Assembly (NCBI RefSeq): GCF_034113385.1
Contig: NZ_JAXEXL010000026.1
Coordinates: forward strand, 1 to 14,943
Direction of reading: 5' to 3'
Length of the DNA: 14,943 nt
Source of the DNA: Atopobium sp034113385
GTDB taxonomy: Bacteria; Actinomycetota; Coriobacteriia; Coriobacteriales; Atopobiaceae
Shown: positions 6,604-13,736 of the stretch, in pieces
Position numbering within the stretch: the first letter of the stretch is position 1
Layout: each line of letters opens with the position of its first letter
Position numbers and translations under genes: made by a program
Notes under the pieces: model-generated
Told to the model about the DNA's origin: nothing
The model's database searches: none
Seen by the model: only the letters and a program-made list of their open reading frames with translations

Positions 6604-7941
6604 ATGGCCGACGACATCCGCAAGGTTAACGTTTTTGGACACCTGCACCCCGATACCGATAGCATCTGTGCAGCTATTTCCTACGCGTATCTTAAGAATC
6701 AGATTGATAAGCCCATTTATGAGGCGCGTCGCTGCGGCGCCCTTAACCGAGAGACCGCTTGGGTTCTTAAGCACTTTGGCTTTAACGAGCCTCAGCTCAT
6801 TACCACAGTCACGCCGCAAATCAAGGATGCTCAAATCCAGGCTGTTCCTGGCATTGCCGCAGACACCACTTTGGCAGAAGCTTGGACCGGCATGCGCGAT
6901 AACAACGTCAGCTCTCTGTGCGTTGTCGATAAGGACGGCGAGCTCGAAGGTCTTATCGCCATCCGTGACATTGCTTTTGCAAATTTGGAGAGCCTGGAAG
7001 AGGACCGCGTCAACGCTATGAACATGCCCGTTTCTAGTCAGATGCGTCCCGCCGCAGACCTGTTGCACTTCTCGGTCAACACGGCAATCGATGATGCCAA
7101 GGAAATCATCACCACATCCAAGCATCGTTTCTTCCCCGTTTTGGACGAGAATGGCAAGTATGCTGGCATGGTCAGCTCGCCCGATTTGCTGAATCCCAGC
7201 AAAAAGCATGTCATTTTGGTTGACTTTAATGAGCGCAGCCAGGCCGTCGATGGCCTTGAGCAGGCTGAACTCATGGAGATTGTTGACCATCACCGCTTGG
7301 GCTCCATTGAAACCGATGGCCCCATTCGCATGCGTCTTGAGCCCGTGGGCTGCACCTGCACCATTTTGTATGGCATGTATCAGGAGAGCGGGGTAGAGAT
7401 TCCCGCCAACATTGCAGGTCTCATGATGAGCGCCATCTTGTCTGACACCCTGTGCTTCCGCTCCCCCACCTGCACGCCTCGCGACATTGAAGCTGGCCGC
7501 GCCTTAGCTGCTATCTGCGGCGAGGATGTGGATGCCTACTCCGATGCCATGTTTGACGCCGGCGCAGACCTCACTGGTCGCACCGCTGAGGACGTTTTTG
7601 GTGGCGACTTCAAGGTGTTCTCGCGCGGCAAGGTGCGCTTTGGCGTTGGTCAGGCAAGCTTTATGACCGAGAATAGCCGCAAGGCTGCAGAGGCATTGGT
7701 TGGCCCATACCTCAAGGACGGCGCTGCCGCCAATGACATTCCACTGGTCTTCTATATGTTTACAGACGTTAAGTCCCAGACGTCTGAGCTGCTGTATTGG
7801 GGTGACAACGCAGAGGTCGTTATTGAGCAGGCCTTTGGCGTAAAGCCTGTTGATGGCATGGCTGTTTTGCCTGGCGTGGTAAGCCGCAAGAAGCAGGTCA
7901 CACCACCTCTGATGTCCACACTTACTGACATGTTGGATTAA
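6604..7941 (+). CDS. ppaC: Mn-dependent inorganic pyrophosphatase with CBS domains (family II)
   Basis: Hydrolyses pyrophosphate to phosphate in the cytoplasm, pulling biosynthetic reactions forward. In this 445-residue protein the DHH-type catalytic domain is split by a regulatory insert. Metal-site motif I is GHLHPDTDS (12-20, with H13, D17, D19). CBS repeat 1 spans about 76-128 and CBS repeat 2 about 142-198. The catalytic domain resumes with VDFNE (D207) and VDHH (227-230). The substrate domain ends with the signature SRKKQ (427-431). No DRTGG domain separates the CBS repeats, unlike the longer clostridial enzymes; such short CBS-PPases are known in Coriobacteriia and are regulated by adenine nucleotides. 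The start follows AGGAGGT by 3 bases, a strong site. Lysine is mostly AAG and GC is higher than in neighbours, which suggests high expression. Its leader carries the 12-bp repeat array, and a strong terminator follows. Confidence 0.95.
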   Translation: MADDIRKVNVFGHLHPDTDSICAAISYAYLKNQIDKPIYEARRCGALNRETAWVLKHFGFNEPQLITTVTPQIKDAQIQAVPGIAADTTLAEAWTGMRDNNVSSLCVVDKDGELEGLIAIRDIAFANLESLEEDRVNAMNMPVSSQMRPAADLLHFSVNTAIDDAKEIITTSKHRFFPVLDENGKYAGMVSSPDLLNPSKKHVILVDFNERSQAVDGLEQAELMEIVDHHRLGSIETDGPIRMRLEPVGCTCTILYGMYQESGVEIPANIAGLMMSAILSDTLCFRSPTCTPRDIEAGRALAAICGEDVDAYSDAMFDAGADLTGRTAEDVFGGDFKVFSRGKVRFGVGQASFMTENSRKAAEALVGPYLKDGAAANDIPLVFYMFTDVKSQTSELLYWGDNAEVVIEQAFGVKPVDGMAVLPGVVSRKKQVTPPLMSTLTDMLD

Positions 7942-8010
7942 CACCCACATGGCCTGCATAGCTCGCAGAGTCAGCATAGCCAGCATAAACTAAAGCTTGA
8001 GCTTAACGAT

Positions 8011-8058
8011 AAGGGACTGATGCCAGAGAGACGCTCTGGAATCAGTCCCTTGATTTTA
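8011..8058 (+). terminator. Rho-independent terminator of ppaC
   Basis: AAGGGACTGAT (8011-8021) plus CCAGAG (8023-8028) pair with CTCTGG (8034-8039) plus ATCAGTCCCTT (8041-8051). The stem has 17 base pairs, one internal G/A mismatch and a 5-base loop. GATTTTA follows, a short T run on the + strand, 70 bases after the ppaC stop. Confidence 0.8.
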
Positions 8059-8105
8059 GCTCTGCTGCGCCCTTAGATTCTCTCCACAGTATCTTTAGTT
8101 CTTGA

Positions 8106-8145
8106 TGCGTCGTGCCATTATTAAAATTAATAATGGCACGACGCA
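8106..8145. repeat. Near-perfect 40-bp palindrome
   Basis: A 19-base arm (8106-8124, beginning TGCGTCGTGCC and ending ATTATTAA) is exactly complementary to 8127-8145, with only AA between. Either strand would form a nearly loopless stem. It lies in the convergent gap between ppaC and pth2. No long T tract follows on either strand, so a simple terminator is not the best fit. Confidence 0.7.
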
Positions 8146-8149
8146 ACGC

Positions 8150-8170
8150 GAGGTGAGCAATGCTCACCTC
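8150..8170. repeat. Second palindrome, 10-bp arms
   Basis: GAGGTGAGCA (8150-8159) and TGCTCACCTC (8161-8170) are exact complements with one base between them, starting 4 bases after the 40-bp palindrome. An 8-bp inverted repeat, CACAGTAT (8085-8092) and ATACTGTG (8204-8211), brackets both palindromes. The whole could be a small non-coding repeat element or a set of 3'-end structures for the - strand pth2 transcript. No target-site duplication is obvious. Confidence 0.6.
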
Positions 8171-8236
8171 AAGTATCAAACAAAGTGATAAGTAGTATTT
8201 TATATACTGTGCACTGTACCGGATGTTATTTATTTC

Positions 8237-8665
8237 TTAGAACAAAGGTAAATCACCCGTAAGCGGATCTACCTGTTCTGGCAACAAAGGTTCAAGTGCC
8301 AGGCAGGTAAACGTTGGCTCACCATGAAACTCCGTAAGTCCCGCATCGCGCACTAAAGCGCACACAAACCCCTGCTCTTTGGCGCGTGCCGCAAGCTCAA
8401 GCAACTCTTCTTCAGAGTCCACATACACACAAACCTTGGCAACACCTGCCTCAAACCAAGCAGACAGTGGCGTTGGCTCTTGGGCGCCTTCGTCCAAATA
8501 CACCCAGTTATCATGTGCAACACGCACTTGATCCAAGCGTTTCTCGCGAGCAAGCGCCATGAGGATGGCTTCCACGCAGGCATGACTGGCCTGAACTGCA
8601 ATTTTTCCCTTGCGCATGTGTAAATCACGGCGCATAACAATCATTTGTTTGGACTTATAAGCCAT
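8237..8665 (-). CDS. Peptidyl-tRNA hydrolase, Pth2 family
   Basis: Releases peptides from peptidyl-tRNA dropped by the ribosome. The 142 residues follow the archaeal/eukaryotic Pth2 fold rather than bacterial Pth1. Visible landmarks: QMIVMRRDLHMRKGKIAVQASHA (7-29), with the conserved K21, Q25 and H28; the middle strand AKVCVYVDSEEEL; the active-site loop RDAGLTEF (106-113, with D107 and T111); and the family's closing motif VDPLTGDLPLF. An extra stretch at about 50-68 is longer than in the human protein. The gene is the last of a - strand cluster, 32 bases after ettA, so two translation-related genes are adjacent and probably co-transcribed. AGGTAGGT lies upstream of the ATG as ribosome site. 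Bacteria normally use Pth1, so this is probably an additional hydrolase. Confidence 0.88.
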   Translation of the reverse strand: MAYKSKQMIVMRRDLHMRKGKIAVQASHACVEAILMALAREKRLDQVRVAHDNWVYLDEGAQEPTPLSAWFEAGVAKVCVYVDSEEELLELAARAKEQGFVCALVRDAGLTEFHGEPTFTCLALEPLLPEQVDPLTGDLPLF

Positions 8666-8697
8666 AGAAACCCTACCTACCTGATACGTTAGTTGTG

Positions 8698-10377
8698 CTA
8701 GTCACGCGTAAGCTTGCGATGCAAGCGGTGAGGACGCGCCGCTTCTGCACCCAAACGAGCTACACGGTCCTTCTGATAATCCGCAAAGTTACCTTCAAAC
8801 CAATGCCAGGTAGCAGGAGCTTCATCACTGCCTTCCCATGCAAGGATATGCGTACAAATACGGTCCATAAACCAACGGTCATGACTTGTAATAACCACAC
8901 AACCTGGGAACTCAAGCAATGCTTCTTCCAGGCTTTCCAGAGTCTCGGTATCCAAATCATTGGTGGGCTCGTCCAAAAGGAGCAGATTACCGCCCTGCTT
9001 GAGGGTAAGCGCCAAATTAAGACGATTACGCTCGCCGCCAGATAGCACGCCCGCGCGCTTTTGCTGATCTGTTCCCTTAAAGCCAAACGCGCTTACATAG
9101 GCACGGCTGGGAATCTCTGTCTCGCCTACGCGAATTACATCATTGCCATCAGACACGACTTCCCACACGGTTTTATCGGCATCCAGACCCGTACGACCTT
9201 GATCAACGTAGGAAAGCTGAACTGTCTCGCCAACGGTAAGGGAGCCAGAAGTGGGCTGTTCAGCCCCTGTAATCATCTTAAAGAGCGTGGATTTACCTAC
9301 ACCATTGGGGCCAATCACGCCAACAATACCATTACGTGGCAGACTAAAGCTCAAATCCTCAATGAGCACGCGGTCACCAAAGGATTTGTGCAGGTGCTCA
9401 ATTTCCAAAACCTTCGTGCCCAAGCGTGGACCCACGGGAATATGAATGTCCGTAAAGTCTACCTTAGTAGTACGACGAGCCTCGGCCTCCATCTGCTCAT
9501 ACGCAGCTAAACGAGCCTTGCTCTTTGCTTGACGAGCCTTCTGAGAAGAACGCACCCACTCCAGCTCAGACTTCATCTTACGAGCGCGCTTCTCATTTTG
9601 ATGAGACTCCATCTCTAGACGATGCGCCTTGGTCTCTAGGTACGTGGAGTAGTTGCCCTCATAGGGATAGAGCGTTCCGCGGTCAACCTCGCAAATCCAT
9701 TGGGCAACGTTATCCAAGAAATAGCGGTCATGAGTTACTGCCAAAACGGCACCCGGGTAGTTTTTAAGGAACTGTTCCAACCACAAGACAGACTCAGCAT
9801 CCAAATGGTTGGTTGGCTCGTCCAAAAGAAGCAGGTCAGGCGCCTCAAGCAAGAGCTTGCACAACGCCACACGACGGCGCTCTCCGCCCGACAGATGAGC
9901 TACATTCTCATCTGCATCAGGACATTGCAGGGCATCCATGGCCTGAGAAAGCTGGCTATCTAAATCCCAACCATTAGCCGCATCAATCTGGTCCTGCAAG
10001 GTGCCCATCTCTGCCATAAGAGCATCAAAGTCTGCATCGGGGTCAGCCATGAGGTTGCCAATCTCATTAAAGCGATCAATCTTTGCCAGCAAATCTGCAA
10101 AAGCAAGCTCAATATTTTCTTTAACCGTCTTAGTGTCATCTAGCGGCGGCTCTTGCTCAAGCAGGCCAACGGTATAGCCTGCAGCCAAGCGGGCTTCTCC
10201 ATTAGAAACATCCTCAGTACCTGCCATAATCTTAAGCAAGGTAGACTTTCCCATGCCATTTGGACCTACAACACCAATCTTGGCACCCGGGAAAAAGCCC
10301 ATGGTTACGTCGTCCAGAATAGTTTTGCCATCGTAGGCCTTGCGGACCTTATACATCTGATAAATAAACTCTGCCAT
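8698..10377 (-). CDS. ettA: Energy-dependent translational throttle EttA (ABC-F)
   Basis: ABC-F ATPase that binds the ribosomal E site and gates the first steps of elongation according to ATP/ADP; it is not a transporter, having no membrane segment. The 559 residues are full length. NBD1: Walker A GPNGMGKST (38-46), signature LSGGE (162-166), Walker B LLLLDEPTNHLD (182-193). The arm insertion of the EttA group falls at about 94-138. The charged P-site tRNA-interacting linker lies at about 240-310, rich in Lys/Arg/Glu. NBD2: Walker A GPNGVGKST (356-364), signature LSGGE (445-449), Walker B LLLLDEPTNDLD (465-476). The opening MAEFIYQMYKVRKAY is typical of EttA. The start follows AGGAGAG at 5-base spacing. 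It lies 63 bases after the LysR gene and 32 bases before pth2. Confidence 0.95.
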   Translation of the reverse strand: MAEFIYQMYKVRKAYDGKTILDDVTMGFFPGAKIGVVGPNGMGKSTLLKIMAGTEDVSNGEARLAAGYTVGLLEQEPPLDDTKTVKENIELAFADLLAKIDRFNEIGNLMADPDADFDALMAEMGTLQDQIDAANGWDLDSQLSQAMDALQCPDADENVAHLSGGERRRVALCKLLLEAPDLLLLDEPTNHLDAESVLWLEQFLKNYPGAVLAVTHDRYFLDNVAQWICEVDRGTLYPYEGNYSTYLETKAHRLEMESHQNEKRARKMKSELEWVRSSQKARQAKSKARLAAYEQMEAEARRTTKVDFTDIHIPVGPRLGTKVLEIEHLHKSFGDRVLIEDLSFSLPRNGIVGVIGPNGVGKSTLFKMITGAEQPTSGSLTVGETVQLSYVDQGRTGLDADKTVWEVVSDGNDVIRVGETEIPSRAYVSAFGFKGTDQQKRAGVLSGGERNRLNLALTLKQGGNLLLLDEPTNDLDTETLESLEEALLEFPGCVVITSHDRWFMDRICTHILAWEGSDEAPATWHWFEGNFADYQKDRVARLGAEAARPHRLHRKLTRD

Positions 10378-10440
10378 TGTGCTCTCCTCATCAAAGTAGC
10401 AAGCTTTGTATGCTCCAACTGTTCATCCACTGTGTCTGTT

Positions 10441-11328
10441 CTAGCAATGTCGCGCCTGAGGCGTGCGACGTAAATAATCACAAAATCGCAGTGCCGCCAC
10501 GCTTAGATTATCCTGACCCCGATGAACCAAGCCTATTGTACGGTAGGCACGCTCCGCCAAAGGACGGATTGCCAACCGATACGGGTTTCTCTTTAAGATA
10601 AGCGCAGGCAAGATAGATAAGCCCAAGCCTGACTCTACCATAGACATAATGGTGTAATCATCCCAGGTAGAAAGCGCAGCTCGTAATTCAATATGAGCTT
10701 TTAAGAAAAGCGGCGTAATCTCATCTACGCCCTTACGCTCCAACAGCAAGAAGGGCTCTCGCGTAAGGTCTGCAATATTGACGGTAGATTTATGTGCCAA
10801 GCGGTGCTTTTCTGGAAGGACCGCCATCAGTTCATCCGTGCCTATGGGCTCAAACGTCAGCGATGGTTTTTGTGGACTATATGCCAAAAACCCAATATCA
10901 ACGCGACCTTCATCTACCCATGCTTCAATTTCTGCATAATCACCCATGAGCAGCTCATAGTCTATGCCCGGGTAATCATCGCGAAAACGTTTAATAGCGC
11001 GCGGCAACCAATGCGTAGCCACGCTAGAAAACGTGCCAATACGAATACTACCCGTAAGCATTCCGGTAATGTTATCTACCTCTGCCTGAAGCAAACGCTG
11101 ATCACTGCAGATTTGTTCAATACGTGGCAAAATACGCTGGCCATCTGGGGTTAAACGAGCACCATGCTTGCCACGTTCGAGCAAGCGAATACCCCACTCC
11201 TGCTCCAAATCATTAACCATACGGCTCACGCCAGACTGAGAGTATGCCAGCCTACGTGCCGCACGCGTAAAACTACCTTGTCGAGCAGTCTCTATAAACG
11301 CCTGGTATTTTGCAATGTTTTGCTCCAT
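10441..11328 (-). CDS. LysR-family transcriptional regulator
   Basis: 295 residues with an N-terminal winged helix-turn-helix (about 4-62). The recognition segment is SFTRAARRLAYSQSGVSRMVNDLEQEWG (residues 19-46), followed by LLERGKHGARLTPDG. A type 2 periplasmic-binding-like effector domain (about 88-295) follows, beginning LTGSIRIGTFSSVATHWLP. The effector cannot be read from sequence. The start at 11328 is the first ATG of the frame with a nearby GGGATGGGA; the frame can be extended to a GTG at 11349 with no better site. It is divergent from the EamA exporter, the usual layout of a LysR regulator and its target. The shared gap carries an exact 11-bp inverted repeat and a 10-bp palindrome. 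Regulation of the exporter and of itself is inferred. Confidence 0.92.
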   Translation of the reverse strand: MEQNIAKYQAFIETARQGSFTRAARRLAYSQSGVSRMVNDLEQEWGIRLLERGKHGARLTPDGQRILPRIEQICSDQRLLQAEVDNITGMLTGSIRIGTFSSVATHWLPRAIKRFRDDYPGIDYELLMGDYAEIEAWVDEGRVDIGFLAYSPQKPSLTFEPIGTDELMAVLPEKHRLAHKSTVNIADLTREPFLLLERKGVDEITPLFLKAHIELRAALSTWDDYTIMSMVESGLGLSILPALILKRNPYRLAIRPLAERAYRTIGLVHRGQDNLSVAALRFCDYLRRTPQARHC

Positions 11329-11360
11329 TGTGTCCCATCCCTTGCACACCCAACGGTCGC

Positions 11361-11455
11361 ACGTGCACGTACTTTAACAATGCTATTTTGTCATACAATC
11401 CATGCAAAGTATTCGCTTTTCTTGAGCCTGTATAGGCACGACACTTAAAGTACGT
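11361..11455. promoter_or_regulatory. Divergent LysR/EamA control region with symmetric repeats
   Basis: ACGTACTTTAA (11367-11377) and TTAAAGTACGT (11445-11455) are exact reverse complements, 67 bases apart, each pointing outward toward one of the divergent genes. Overlapping the first arm is the perfect 10-bp palindrome ACGTGCACGT (11361-11370). Each arm contains TAAAGT, a possible -10 (4 of 6). On the + strand TTGAGC (11422-11427) lies 18 bases before it; on the - strand TTGTAT is 16 bases before it. The arms could therefore be matched promoter elements, paired operators, or both. Confidence 0.45.
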
Positions 11456-11511
11456 TCTTTTACCTTTTGCCCATCATGGCGCCGCCCGCGTCGCACCCGC
11501 AAGGACTACTT

Positions 11512-12405
11512 ATGTGCAACCCACGTAATAAATATCTGCTTGCCTTGCTCTTATTTGGCTCTAACGGCATTGTGGCTAGCGGCATTGCACTCAGTAGCAG
11601 CCAGATTGTACTGTTCCGCACCTTCTTTGGTGCACTGAGCCTGACAGCGCTGCTTTTTGCATCCAACCGCCAAGCCCTTACAGGAATTGACCGCAAAGAA
11701 ATTGCCGCATTAGCTATTTCTGGTGCTGCATTGGGCATTGGCTGGCTCTTTTTGTTTGAGGCCTACACGTTAGTAGGCGTAGGTATTGCATCGTTGGCCT
11801 ATTACTGTGGGCCAGTGCTTGTTATGGCGCTTTCTCCCCTCTTGTTTGGCGAGAAACTCACGCCGGCTCGCATAGCCGGTTTTTGCGCTGTTCTTATAGG
11901 GGCTGCACTGGTGGTATGCACCAATACGGGCGGCGCGCTTAATCCGTTTGGCCTGGCATTGGGCCTAGGCTCTGCTTGCATGTATGCTGTTATGGTTATT
12001 TTTTCTCGTAAGGCACCTTCTATTACTGGACTTGCCAATGCCTCCATCCAAATGAACGCAAGCTTTATTGTTGTGGGACTCTATAGCTTTATGCAGGTTA
12101 TGGGCGGCATAAGCTTTGAGCTGCCTCATGATTGGGTATCTCTTGTGAGCGTTTTGGCTTTGGGGCTCATAAACACAGGTCTTGGTTGTTATTTATACTT
12201 TTCGTCCATTGCTAAGCTGCCTGTACAGCAGGTTGCGATATTAGGATACCTGGAGCCACTTTCTGCCGTCGTGTTTTCTGTGCTTGTACTGGGAGAGGCT
12301 ATGACGCCTATGCGCGCATTAGGCGCCTTCCTTATTGTGGGAGGAGCTGCCGCAAGTGAACTCATGCGTAAGCCAGCTCAAACTACCACGTACATCTGCG
12401 AATGA
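11512..12405 (+). CDS. EamA/DMT-family transporter
   Basis: A 297-residue inner-membrane carrier of the drug/metabolite transporter superfamily, made of two EamA repeats of five helices. The first covers about residues 8-132 and the second about 142-288. Helices such as KYLLALLLFGSNGIVASGIA and VLVMALSPLLFG are clear, and the second repeat ends with the typical GEAMTPMRALGAFLIVGGAA. DMT proteins usually export amino acids or other metabolites; the substrate is unknown here. The start at 11512 follows AAGGA (11501-11505) at 6-base spacing. The frame is open back to a TTG at 11467, but that would add an unlikely proline-rich prefix. It is divergent from the LysR regulator that probably controls it. 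Its last 29 codons overlap antisense with the end of the GNAT gene. Confidence 0.9.
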   Translation: MCNPRNKYLLALLLFGSNGIVASGIALSSSQIVLFRTFFGALSLTALLFASNRQALTGIDRKEIAALAISGAALGIGWLFLFEAYTLVGVGIASLAYYCGPVLVMALSPLLFGEKLTPARIAGFCAVLIGAALVVCTNTGGALNPFGLALGLGSACMYAVMVIFSRKAPSITGLANASIQMNASFIVVGLYSFMQVMGGISFELPHDWVSLVSVLALGLINTGLGCYLYFSSIAKLPVQQVAILGYLEPLSAVVFSVLVLGEAMTPMRALGAFLIVGGAAASELMRKPAQTTTYICE

Positions 12406-12987
12406 ACGCGGAGCAGGCATAACATCTTGATGCTGCCCCAATGTCTTTTGCATCCACACCGTGTTGTACCAATGGCCACCTTTATAGCCACAGTTTTCAA
12501 ACGTGCCAATAACACGATACCCTCGCGATTCATGAAACTGCACTGACGTGGCTGGCACACATAAATCTGCCGCATCAGTACTGGTAGTTATGCAAGCATA
12601 GGCATTAAGTATGCCCATGCACTTGAGCGCATCTTCTAAGGCATCATACAAAAGCGTACCTACGCCCTGATGGCGCGCCTCTGGTGCAACGTAAATGGTA
12701 AGTTCTGCGCACCAATCATATGCGGCATAGCCATAGTAAGGGTGTGCGTAGGCATAACCAAGTATGCACGGCTCATTGGTAGCATCATTGTCTTTGACGG
12801 GTTTCTCGGCAAGCAAAAAAGGGAAACGAGACCCAAAACAAGAAATGCGACGTGCGTATTCCTCTACCGATGGAACCTCATACTCAAAGGTAATTGCTGT
12901 GTTTTTAACATAGGGAGCATATATTTGAAGCAGGGTCGCAGCATCTTTGGGCAGTGCCTGTCTCATACGAATATCATGCGGATTCAT
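12319..12987 (-). CDS. GNAT N-acetyltransferase (phosphinothricin-acetyltransferase-like)
   Basis: 222 residues; acetyl-CoA-dependent acylation of an amino group, substrate unknown. The fold is that of Pat/YncA-type GNATs: IRMRQALPKDAATLLQIYAPYV (6-27) and the family's TAITFEYEVPS (30-40). Next come strand beta-4 AELTIYVAPEARHQGVGTLLY, with the acetyl-CoA loop R105-x-Q-G-V-G110, and the late motif FHESRGYRVIGTFENCGYKGGHWYN (151-175). Family members usually end soon after the WYN-x-V-W-M motif (here 173-179), at about 165-185 residues. This one runs on another 40 residues with low-complexity, Ser-rich character. Codons 195-222 lie antisense to the end of the EamA gene, so the tail is probably a product of lost stop codons. 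The start ATG at 12987 has GGAG/AAGGA just upstream. Confidence 0.88.
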   Translation of the reverse strand: MNPHDIRMRQALPKDAATLLQIYAPYVKNTAITFEYEVPSVEEYARRISCFGSRFPFLLAEKPVKDNDATNEPCILGYAYAHPYYGYAAYDWCAELTIYVAPEARHQGVGTLLYDALEDALKCMGILNAYACITTSTDAADLCVPATSVQFHESRGYRVIGTFENCGYKGGHWYNTVWMQKTLGQHQDVMPAPRSFADVRGSLSWLTHEFTCGSSSHNKEGA

Positions 12988-13103
12988 GTCCTTCTCCCCT
13001 CACGCCTGCATCACCTTTGCAGACAGTATATGCTTATGACACTGCGCTTCTGCTGGATAGCGCGGCTTGTAACACGTCCGATACCAACGCGCAGGAGAAA
13101 CTC

Positions 13104-13727
13104 ATGGCGCATGCTCATAACGTACAACAATCACCCTTTTTAGCCATCTTATCCCGTATGAAATACATTAATCGCTGGGCGCTCATGCGCAATTCTCGCG
13201 AGGAAAACCTGTCCGAGCATTCATTAGAGGTAGCGTTAATTGCCCACATGCTTGCTACGATTGCTTGTGTGCGTTATGGCCGTACTCTTGATGCAAATCG
13301 TGCGGCGGTCATTGCGCTGTTGCATGATTCATCCGAGATTATCACGGGAGATATGCCCACCCCCGTCAAATATGCCAACGGCCGCATCCACGATGCCTAC
13401 AAGGATGTAGAAACGCTGGCAGAAGCGTCTCTTATCCACACCTTGCCAGAAGATTTGCGTGCCGTATATGCGCAGTATTATCAAGCGCAAGACGCTTCTG
13501 AAGATGAACGCTATATGCGTCATCTGGTTAAAGCTGCCGATAAAATCTCTGCGCTCATCAAATGTATTGAAGAAGCACAGGCGGGCAACACCGAGTTTGC
13601 TACCGCACAAAAATCGTGTCAGGCAGCCGTTAATCATATGGCCCGTGAACTACCTGAAGTTGCAGACTTTATAGCAGAGTTCTTGCCCTCATATGGCTCA
13701 ACGCTTGATGAGCTGTTAAGCCTCTAA
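13104..13727 (+). CDS. yfbR: 5'-deoxynucleotidase YfbR, HD-domain
   Basis: Dephosphorylates deoxyribonucleoside 5'-monophosphates, a housekeeping step in dNTP pool balance. The 207 residues match E. coli YfbR (199) along nearly the whole length. HD-site residues: H39 in NLSEHSLEVA, H74-D75 in LLHDSSEIITGDMPTPVKY, and D146 in KAADKISALIKCIEE. The deoxyribose-selecting pair R24-W25 appears in INRWALMRN. The start at 13104 is chosen because AGGAG (13093-13097) precedes it and family length fits. The frame is open 50 codons further upstream, but that part overlaps the start of the divergent GNAT gene and has no family similarity. Its stop overlaps the ribosome site of the next gene, so translational coupling is likely. 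Confidence 0.94.
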   Translation: MAHAHNVQQSPFLAILSRMKYINRWALMRNSREENLSEHSLEVALIAHMLATIACVRYGRTLDANRAAVIALLHDSSEIITGDMPTPVKYANGRIHDAYKDVETLAEASLIHTLPEDLRAVYAQYYQAQDASEDERYMRHLVKAADKISALIKCIEEAQAGNTEFATAQKSCQAAVNHMARELPEVADFIAEFLPSYGSTLDELLSL

Positions 13728-13736
13728 GGATGCTAC

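Noticed and set aside
6491..7021. + strand frame encoding the tetrapeptide form of the 12-bp repeat
   Set aside because: No ribosome site, and most of it overlaps ppaC in another frame. The repeat is better read as DNA or leader RNA.
6475..7293. Long - strand open frame antisense to ppaC
   Set aside because: It is fully opposite a clear pyrophosphatase gene, has no family features or ribosome site, and crosses the tandem repeat; it is a composition shadow.
5291..8202. Shared 12-mer AAGTAGTATTTT at about 5294 and 8190
   Set aside because: A 12-base match is expected by chance several times within 15 kb, and the flanks differ.
12954..13103. 50-codon N-terminal extension of YfbR
   Set aside because: It overlaps the start of the divergent GNAT gene, shows no family similarity, and a good AGGAG sits before the ATG at 13104.
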